NCBI GenBank assembly: GCA_002104985.1
Contig: MCGO01000003.1
Coordinates: forward strand, 1 to 64,000
DNA from: Rhizoclosmatium globosum
Taxonomy: Eukaryota > Chytridiomycota > Chytridiomycetes > Chytridiales > Chytriomycetaceae
Length of the DNA: 64,000 nt
Direction: 5' to 3'
Translations under genes and position numbers: made by a program
In this document: positions 57,010 through 64,000 of the stretch, piece by piece
Layout of the letters: every line of letters starts with the position of its first letter
Numbering within the stretch: position 1 is the stretch's first letter
The notes under the pieces: model-generated
What the model saw: only the letters and a program-made list of their open reading frames with translations
The model's database searches: none
Told to the model about the DNA's origin: nothing

Positions 57010-59050
57010 ATGAAGATCGTTGCCATCCTCGCTGCCGTTGCCTCTCTCGTTGCTGCTGCTGATGTGTAAGTCTTGCAGCAACTCCTTCACTATGCCTTCA
57101 CAGTTCCTCATGTATCCTTCGTTGAAACATCGGTTGTTGTTGGGTTGGATTGGGTGTCTGGAAGGCAAAGAGGATAGTCAACAGTATGTGGAATTGATCG
57201 GCCTGCTTCCGCAACACTCATCAGCGTCAAATTCGAAAGGATGCGAGGGACTGGTAGCACCGTTAGTTCATTAAGGATGACCTTAATTGGTTGTTGCGAT
57301 ATCACAATCTCTATGATGCACGCCACCTACCTTCAACTCCTCAAAGTATCTTTGGGCAACGCATCAAACCTCTACCGAACATATCTAACAGTCGAAATAT
57401 AGTGCATACGTTGCCCCAGCCCCAGTTGCCCCATACGTTCCAGCTGTGAACACCCCACCAGCTGTTGTTGTTCCATCTGTCCCAACCTGCACTGGAACTC
57501 CAGCTGCTGTTGTCCCACCAGCCAACAACAACCCATACGTTGCTCCAACCCCAGCTGCCACCCCAGCTGGCAAGACCACCCCACCAGCTGTTGTTGTTCC
57601 ATCTGTCCCAACCTGCACTGGAACCCCAGCCAACGTTGTCCCAGTTGTTACTCCACCAGCTAACAACAACCCATACGTTGCCCCAACCCCAGCTTCCAAG
57701 ACTACTCCACCAGCTAACAACAACCCATACGTTGCTCCAACCCCAGCTTCTACCCCAGCTGGTAACAACCCATACGTTGCCCCAACCCCAGCTGGAAAGA
57801 CCACCCCACCAGCTGTCGTTGTTCCATCTGCCCCAACCTGCACTGGAACCCCAGCCAACAACGTCCCAGTTACCACCCCACCAGCCAACAACAACCCATA
57901 CGTTGCCCCAACTCCAGCTGGAAAGACCACCCCACCAGCCAACAACAACCCATACGCCCCAGCTTCGACCCCAGCTTCTACCCCAGCTGGTAACAACCCA
58001 TACGTTGCCCCAACCCCAGCTGGAAAGACCACCCCACCAGCTGTCGTTGTTCCATCTGCCCCAACTTGCACTGGAACCCCAGCCAACAACGTCCCAGTTA
58101 CCACCCCACCAGCCAACAACAACCCATACGTTGCCCCAACTCCAGCTGGAAAGACCACCCCACCAGCCAACAACAACCCATACGCCCCAGCTTCTACCCC
58201 AGCTTCTACCCCAGCTGGTAACAACCCATACGTTGCCCCAACCCCAGCTGGAAAGACCACCCCACCAGCTGTCGTTGTTCCATCTGCCCCAACCTGCACT
58301 GGAACCCCAGCCAACAACGTCCCAGCCACCACCCCAGCTGGTAACAACCCATACACCCCAGCCCAGACCCCAGCTGGTAACAACCCATACGTTGCCCCAA
58401 CCCCAGCCAACAACGTTCCAAAGACCACCCCAGCTAACAACAACCCATACGTTGCTCCAACCCCAGCTGGAAACAACCCATACACCCCAGCCCAAACCCC
58501 AGCTGGTAACAACCCATACGTTGCCCCAACCCCAGCCAACAACGTTCCAAAGACCACCCCAGCTAACAACAACCCATACGTTGCTCCAACCCCAGCTGGA
58601 AACAACCCATACACCCCAGCCCAAACCCCAGCTGGTAACAACCCATACGTTGCCCCAACCCCAGCCAACAACGTTCCAAAGACCACCCCAGCTAACAACA
58701 ACCCATACGTTGCTCCAACCCCAGTCACCCCAGCTGGAAACAACCCATACTCCCCAGCCAACTCTACTCCAGCTGCCACCCCAGCCAAGAAGAAGTGTGC
58801 CCCAAAGAACACCCCAGCTAACGTTGTCCCAACTGGTTACGTTGCCCCAGCCCCAGTTGCCCCAGTCAACCCAATCCCAGCCAACAACCTTCCATACGTT
58901 GCCCCAGCTGCTAACAACAACAACTACGGTGGCCCAGCTCCAGCTGCCTCCGGTGCTGCCCCAGCTCCAGTTGCCCCAGTTGCTTCTGGTGCTAACTACG
59001 GTGCTCCAGCTGCCACTGTCCCAACTAAGCTCCCAGCCTACGGAATCTAA
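57010..59050 (+). CDS. Secreted Pro/Asn/Thr/Ala-repeat protein
   Basis: Exon 1 (57010-57065) encodes the signal peptide MKIVAILAAVASLVAAADV. A 337-bp intron (57066-57402, GTAAGT...TAG) follows, and exon 2 (57403-59050) encodes the mature protein. This is about 550 residues of NNNPYVAPTPAGKTTPP, AVVVPSAPTCTGTPANNVP and NNPYTPAQTPAGNNPYVAPT repeats. Cysteines are nearly confined to single PTCTGTP motifs and one KKKCAPK. Codon use is extreme (Pro almost only CCA, Asn AAC, Thr ACC/ACT, Ala GCT/GCC), a sign of very high expression. A cell-wall, sporangium or cyst-coat structural protein is plausible. I do not know a named family. Confidence 0.85.
57812..58310 (+). repeat. 228-bp coding tandem repeat
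   Basis: The word gctgtcgttgttccatctgc recurs at 57812, 58040 and 58268, a 228-bp (76-codon) period. Copies differ only at scattered third positions. Confidence 0.85.
58411..58720 (+). repeat. 129-bp coding tandem repeat
   Basis: caacgttccaaagaccaccc recurs at 58411, 58540 and 58669, a 129-bp (43-codon) period. Copies are almost identical. Confidence 0.85.
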
Positions 59051-59424
59051 ACTGCTTTCTTCAGTCTTATTAGTCTAATTCCTGAAAGTTAGTATCTTAT
59101 TCTTCGTTCTCATTTTTTGTTTACCTTTATAGACTGTTGTTTTTTTGTTATAACTTCCCCCTTACCCCCCTTCTCTCTCAACTGCCCTTTGTATGTTTGC
59201 AATCTCTCCCTTTCCCTTCATCAGACTTGGCGCCTTCGTGGCTTTTGCCTGTTCTTTCGATCGCTTTTGCTGATCATCTCTCCTCTCTCCCATTTCCCCA
59301 TTTTCCCCTATGTATGGTTTTATCTCGGGTTGTTTAGAATAAAAACGCAACGATTGACAGAACCTTGATTGATATTGATATGAAATAGTATTCATCATTC
59401 TTCCGTTGAAACACTTCAACTGAA
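59051..59424. other. Intergenic, pyrimidine-rich
   Basis: 3' UTR of the secreted protein and promoter of the next gene. Long T/C-rich tracts (59110-59320) and an AATAAA at about 59338. No gene recognised. Confidence 0.45.
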
Positions 59425-60247
59425 ATGGCGTTCGTGACCCCGCTTCGTAGCACAGCAAGCCAGGCATCAGCAAGCAACCCACTCGCACGCTCATGCGTCG
59501 AGAAAGCAAAAGAAATACACGCGTCTGTATACAGGTGAGTGTACAACAACGTTGAACCAGCACATGGAAACATTTCAAACTCCGCCAACAAAGCACCTCC
59601 CGCGAACACAAGGCGTCCGTCATCAGCGCCTACTACGCGCCGCGAAGCACGTTCAATGACCCGCTGGTTTCCGTCCAAGGCCTTCATGCAGTCACACAGC
59701 AGCTGATGTTCATTGCCCTCTTTCCCGCTGTCAAATCCCGCATTTCACACGTCTCGTGGACCCATTTGGGAACGGGAGAGCCAGAGCCTGGATTGTCAGA
59801 AAGCGGATGCAGAACAGAGCTTGTCGTTATTGATGCTGTGGTATGGTATTTTGGATGCTTGATTCTCTCTGTATTCTAACTGCATAAACATAGGTTACGT
59901 TCACACTCGTCCCATTCCTGCCTCAATACCTCTCAAACATCACTCTCCGCATTTTGACCCACCTCACATTCGACGCGAGTGGTCGTGTGATTTCGCATGA
60001 AGATGTTTGGAGTTTTTCGGAAGCATTGGGAAGTGCATTCAACGGATCCGTGAGTCACTTGGTGGATGCGTTCAGGAAAACAAATGGATACGTGTCGACT
60101 ATTTTGATTGAGTATTTGATTGCGATTGTGGACGGATTCCAGGCGAAAGTGTTGGGAAATGTGAAGCGAAACTTCTCAAATCTTGGATTGGATCGCACAG
60201 CTTTGATGGGGAAGGAGAAAACGAATCAGCATCAGCCCGTGAGATAG
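59425..60247 (+). CDS. NTF2-like / SnoaL-fold protein
   Basis: Exons 59425-59534, 59594-59840 and 59894-60247 total 711 nt, 236 residues, in frame. The sequence EHKASVISAYYAPRSTFNDP, LVSVQGLHAVTQQLMFIALF, VVIDAVVTFTLVPFLPQYL and ITLRILTHLTFDASGRVISH, then EDVW, fits fungal NTF2-like proteins (cone-shaped alpha+beta fold; YY..FxDP near the start, D..W near the end). The C-terminal helix region VSHLVDAFRKTNGYVS follows. No catalytic function can be assigned. It is convergent with COX16, stops 57 bp apart. Confidence 0.7.
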
Positions 60248-60303
60248 ATTCTTTGTTTCGTTTATTGCTGAGTGTTTTATGGTGTCAGAATGATGTTTTG
60301 GAG

Positions 60304-60697
60304 CTATGTGCTCTTGGTAAAGATTGGTTCATCAATGCCCTTCGGTCTGGGTACTCGTACCATATCCCAATCCTTTTCATTTTCTGCCAGTTTCTAATGC
60401 CAGGTTATTCAAGAGGTAGGAACAAGCTGTTCAACTTACAAAGTACTCCTCCTGCAGATTCAGCCGCTTCCTATTTGCATCCAGCTTAAGTTCTTCTTCT
60501 TTTGACACCTGCAATCCAGGTCAGCTATTGATACACTTCCAAGTGAAGTGACTCACCGCCTGGACCTTCTTGTCCTTTAAATCAAACTTTGTCTGGGTCA
60601 GGTTACTCAGCATCGCAGTAGCTCCGACCATCGTGGCCAGAAACGGCATTCCAAAAAAGAAGAACTGTCGCTGTTGCTTTGAGAGACGTTTGATCAT
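60304..60697 (-). CDS. COX16: Cytochrome c oxidase assembly protein COX16
   Basis: Three exons on the minus strand, 60697-60557, 60508-60440 and 60393-60304, give 99 residues: MIKRLSKQQRQFFFFGMPFL, a membrane span ending in TAMLSNLTQTKFDLKDKKVQ, then VSKEEELKLDANRKRLNLQE, EYFKLAENEKDWDMVRVPRP and KGIDEPIFTKST. The short N terminus, single span, QTKFD-type motif after it, EEYF and DDW..VRVPRP-like end match COX16, an inner mitochondrial membrane factor for complex IV assembly (Cox2 maturation). All exon junctions are GT-AG and in frame. The start lies 31 bp from the divergent lipoate ligase start. Confidence 0.9.
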
Positions 60698-60728
60698 TTT
60701 CTTTTATCTTCTATCCACAGAAAAACAA
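60698..60728. promoter_or_regulatory. 31-bp divergent start-to-start interval, COX16 / lipoate ligase
   Basis: Only 31 bp (ttcttttatcttctatccacagaaaaacaa) separate the two ATG codons. Both products are mitochondrial, so shared control is attractive. A short upstream leader exon for either gene cannot be excluded: the interval contains cacag, a possible acceptor for the plus gene. Confidence 0.4.
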
Positions 60729-62206
60729 ATGAATGCAAAGGCGTTCATTAGCAAGGTTACAGATCCCTGGATCAACCTTGCCTTTGAAGAATGGTATTGT
60801 TTCTCTGATATGTAATGAAGGTGCTAACAATGATATCGTCAAGGCTCTTTCGAAAACCATCTGGCCTTCTTTCCCCCAACACTGTATACCTCTGGCGAAA
60901 CACTCCATGCGTAGTCATTGGTCGCAACCAAGTAATACCGTCCTAATCTTACCCATCCACTGTCTCAAAACCCATCTAACTCCTTCACTCTTCTGCAAAC
61001 CACCATACCAGAACCCATGGAAAGAATGCAACCTCCCTCTAATGCGTGCCGCAAAGATTCCTCTCATTCGAAGACGTTCCGGCGGTGGAACAGTCGTCCA
61101 CAACCTCGGAAACACAAACTACACCTGCTTCATGCCCCGGGACGCATTCAACCGCGACTCCTCCGCTCAAATTGTCGCTCAAGCTCTGCATCAGCTGGAT
61201 ATTCCTGCAAGCGTGAATAAACGGTACAGAAAACTGAGTTCAGGGTTTGATTTCCTTTATTAACGGAATTTTTGAAATCACTCTAGACATGATATTGTGG
61301 TGGATGGGATGAAAGTCAGTGGAAGTGCGTTCAAAGTTGTTCATGAACGGGCGTATGCGCACGGGACAATGTTGATTTCTTCGGATTTGGTGCAACTCGG
61401 GAGTCTCCTCAAGAGTCCGCGTAAAGAAAAGATTGTGGGTCGTGGTGTTGAGTCTGTTCCGTCAAAGGTGAATTAATGAACCATAAATGGCTGATGGAGG
61501 CTCATCGCATATTTTCTTGGAATAGGTTACGAGACTGATTGACCATTCATATACTGTCACACACACGGATTTCTGTCGAGCAGTAGCAGAAGAATATGGA
61601 AAAGTATTTACGGGGCAGCCTGGTTTGAAGGTGCGGCAACTTCTCAACTCTGATCCCCAAACTCACCCCTATAACACCAGAACGAAATGGTTGAACTCAC
61701 CATGGACGACTACACATCTGACCCAAAACTTCAATCATATTATGACGAAATTCGCGTAAGAGAGTTTCCTGACTGTAACCTTTGTGTTTCTAACAACCAT
61801 TCCAGACTGACGAATGGAAATGGGGCTCAACACCAACATTTACCCACGAAATGGAACAACGCTTTATTTGGGGCAATGTGGTTCGTCATTTTAGTGGTAC
61901 TTGTCTGAAAGAACTAACGAATTCATTCAGAAAATCACTCTCACTGTCACGGAATCTATTATTGCAACGGCAGAGACAATATTTACTCCTGCATCAGCCA
62001 GCTCAATCTCAGAGTCAAGTATTGCCAACGCAGTGAGCGCCTTCTTCGTCAACATGCCTTACGATGACGGAAAGCTTTCCACACTCACTCTTCTGAATGA
62101 TATGGAAAGGTGGAAGATGGGGGCTTCCGGTTTAGCTGGGAAAGAGTCTGAGGAGGTGTATGAATGGATTAAGAGTGAGATTTGGAGTGGAATAGAAACT
62201 ATATAA
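60729..62206 (+). CDS. AIM22: Lipoate-protein ligase / lipoyltransferase (LplA family)
   Basis: Exons begin 60729-60793, 60844-60931, 61012 to about 61223, then further exons to 62206 with introns near 61224-61288, 61469-61525, 61631-61680, 61756-61805 and 61880-61931. Motifs: VTDPWINLAFEEW, YLWRNTPCVVIGRNQNPWKE, IRRRSGGGTVVHNLGNTNY and DIVVDGMKVSGSAFKV (catalytic Lys in the GxKxSGSA motif), and a C-terminal accessory domain with WKWGSTPTFTHEM. Family members activate and transfer lipoate or octanoate to E2/H-protein lysines in mitochondria. Some distal exon limits are approximate. Length is near that of eukaryotic LIPT1/Aim22. Confidence 0.88.
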
Positions 62207-63004
62207 AGTAAGAAATGACTTTATGATACATTTCCAACCCCAAAAGACAAAGAAACAAGCAAATAATACGACCTTGTGTTCACAGGGTGTCTGTGAATAA
62301 CAAATGATTAGAACTTTACCTCACCAAAAGACTTGGTTGCCCTCCAGGAATATAGGGTCACTCTCCAATTGGTCCAAGCCAAGTCGCCCAAAGCTTCTCT
62401 CCATAGGTTGAATTCAGAAACACAAAAAGAGAGATTCCATTTCCGTTCACGAATGTGAAGTCCTCCAATAGAAATGAAGAGTCCTCCCAACGTGACAGAA
62501 TGTATGTGTACGAAGTCCTCCAAATAGAGTCCATCCAATTTATAGAAGTCCTCCAAAAACAGAGTCCATCCAGGGAAAGAAGTCCTCCAAAAAGATCATT
62601 CAAGGGAATCCAACGAAATCCAATGAAATCCCAAGGCAAAGAAAACGATTCCATTCCAAGAGAAAAGGAGTCCTCCACAACGAGCCCATCCATTAACGAA
62701 GGAAGTCCACATAGCCCGACCCGACAATCCACAAACATAAACGTCAGTCCTAAGTCCACCCATTTCTTTCCAAGAGATCCTTCCGAATCAAGATTCTAAT
62801 AAGCCCTCCATCATCCGCCAATCCAGAAAAAAGGGAAGAGTCCTCCATAAAAACCCCAAACGATATCCAGAAAAAAAAGTAATCCAAGGAGAGAGCGCCA
62901 CGAGAACTTTGCAAAAGAGCCAAAAGGAAGTTGACCTATATCCCAAACGAGTGGCAACCTCAAAACAACCAAACAAAACTTACCACCAAAATAACTTCAA
63001 TACA
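62207..63004. repeat. Intergenic region with dispersed GAAGTCCTCCAA repeats
   Basis: Between about 62455 and 62860 the word aagtcctcca(a) or gagtcctcca recurs roughly ten times at irregular 20-60 bp spacing. In places it is paired with agtccatcca (62529, 62569), giving a 35-40 bp compound unit. Both strands carry short open frames through it that look like by-products of the repeats. No gene recognised. Confidence 0.55.
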
Positions 63005-64000
63005 TTAATTTCTGTCACCCCCAGCGCCATCGTAATTAAGCGCAGCAGGAGCTCCGCCGGCATCACTTCTACCGCCCGCATCACTTCCCGCATTCCCAAC
63101 ACTAGCACTCGCACCACCACTTCTAGGTCCAAATCCATCCCCAACAGTACCCCCAGAAACAGGTGGCGCACCTCCACCCCCACTTCCGCCTCTGTAATAA
63201 GAGTCCCCACCTCTATCGTCATAACGAGGGTACCCCCTTAACCAAAATCAGAAAAAAAAATTTTGTGGTGGTAAAAGAGAACACTTGCCTTGGTCCGTCA
63301 TCGTATCCACGGTCACCGCCTCCGCCACGGTAGTCGTGGGGAGGTGGGCGGCGGTCGTCGTAGTAGTCGCTGCCGCCGCGACGGTCGTCGTAACGGTCGT
63401 AGCCGCCACCGCGAGGTGGGTATGGGGCACGGTCGTATCCACGGTCGTAGCCGCCACGGTCTGGGGAGCGGCGGTAGTCGTCGTAGCGGCGGGGTGGTGG
63501 GCCTCCGCGGTAGTATGGGTCTCTTCTGTCGTATCTGAGGTATTGGAGTATGAAAAGATGTTAGTGAGTGGATGGGCGAGTGTATGAGTGCGTTGGAGAC
63601 AATTGGTAGGAAGTAGAGGAGATGCAGAGGAAGATTTAGTTTGATGGGTGTATGTAGGTTGACTGGATTCCGAAACATTGATGGGATAGGGGACACAACA
63701 TACCCTCTGTCGTATCCACCACGGTCATATCCACGGTCGTATCCAGGTGGACCTCCTGGTCTCTGGCCTTCTCCACTAAGATACAGATTAGTGAATGTAC
63801 AGTACAATAGGGCTGAAATGAAGTCGTATCGCTCAATACTGATCCCGAATCTTCAAATATTTACACATCTAATTCGTATAACACGTAATTACTTCAAGTT
63901 CCAGTCCATACACAAGTTTCCGATTTGATGACTGCGCAAGGGAGAGACCAAACCAAGCGACTCACCGACAGAAACGAGCCAAGTGCCCAGGCTGACCACA
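63005..64000 (-). CDS. CCHC zinc-knuckle, Gly/Arg/Tyr-rich RNA-binding protein, 5' end outside window
   Basis: Minus-strand exons 64000-63966 (CGQPGHLARFC, a CCHC zinc knuckle), 63775-63704 (GEGQRPGGPPGYDRGYDRGG), 63534-63289 (YDRRDPYYRGGPPPRRYDDY, RRSPDRGGYDRGYDR, RGGGYDRYDDRRGG) and 63236-63005 (GYPRYDDRGGDSYYRGG, then Gly/Ala/Ser-rich to TAA). Knuckle plus RGG/YDR repeats is typical of splicing or mRNP proteins (RSZ/SRSF7-like or Air-like); an RRM may lie upstream beyond the window. The intron between the last two exons has a GC donor (GCAAGT). Other introns here are 169 and 190 bp, longer than average for this window. Confidence 0.8.

Noticed and set aside
57341..58812. Long antisense open frames (Gly/Trp/Val-rich, 427 and 475 codons) and a 537-codon alternative plus frame
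   Set aside because: They are complements or shifts of the repetitive secreted-protein exon; the extreme codon bias keeps stops out of several frames. The chosen frame alone has a signal peptide and splice-consistent start.

Overview
The window is eukaryotic nuclear DNA, most likely from an early-diverging fungus; I lean to a chytrid. Genes are split by many 45-70 bp GT-AG introns and intergenic gaps are short. It carries core fungal genes (SKP1, eIF2 gamma, COX16, lipoate ligase, a PRCC-like splicing factor) beside families unlike Dikarya, such as class C (GABA-B-like) receptors with a PstS-like ectodomain and a tropomodulin-like LRR. The species call is inference; gene families and coordinates are read from the sequence.

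Layout. 1-958: AT-rich flank with an 18-bp satellite. 959-6026: a 5.07-kb element bounded by 225-bp inverted repeats, holding one intron-containing gene for a zinc-finger protein related to fungal telomere-linked-helicase-associated / tyrosine-recombinase-like proteins. 6146-11215: NLR-type protein (myristoylation motif, NACHT, 12 WD40 repeats). 11898-14591: divergent PRCC-like and TrmO-like genes. 14728-33514: one very large repetitive minus-strand gene, with an N-terminal tropomodulin-like LRR, thousands of Val/Thr/Glu-rich residues, one membrane segment and a small Cys-containing ectodomain. 33.9-48.6 kb: a cluster of local duplicates (two GNAT acetyltransferases, two SKP1 genes, two PstS-GPCR genes) with a coiled-coil repeat protein, a transmembrane SH3 protein and a glyoxalase-fold protein. 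48.9-64 kb: Pro-rich protein, cyclin, eIF2 gamma, arrestin-like protein, secreted Pro/Asn/Thr repeat protein, NTF2-like protein, COX16, lipoate ligase, and the 3' part of a zinc-knuckle Gly/Arg-rich RNA-binding protein.

Many clearly conserved genes (SKP1 copy A, the VOC protein, the SH3 protein, PRCC, the cyclin, the giant gene) need one-base corrections, mostly at homopolymers, to stay in frame. I read this as mainly assembly indels, so each frame break should be checked against reads before a gene is called a pseudogene.

The strongest leads are the giant membrane protein with its symmetric phase-1 exons and recurrent GFF-type motif, the inverted-repeat element, and the tandem periplasmic-binding-protein/GPCR fusions.
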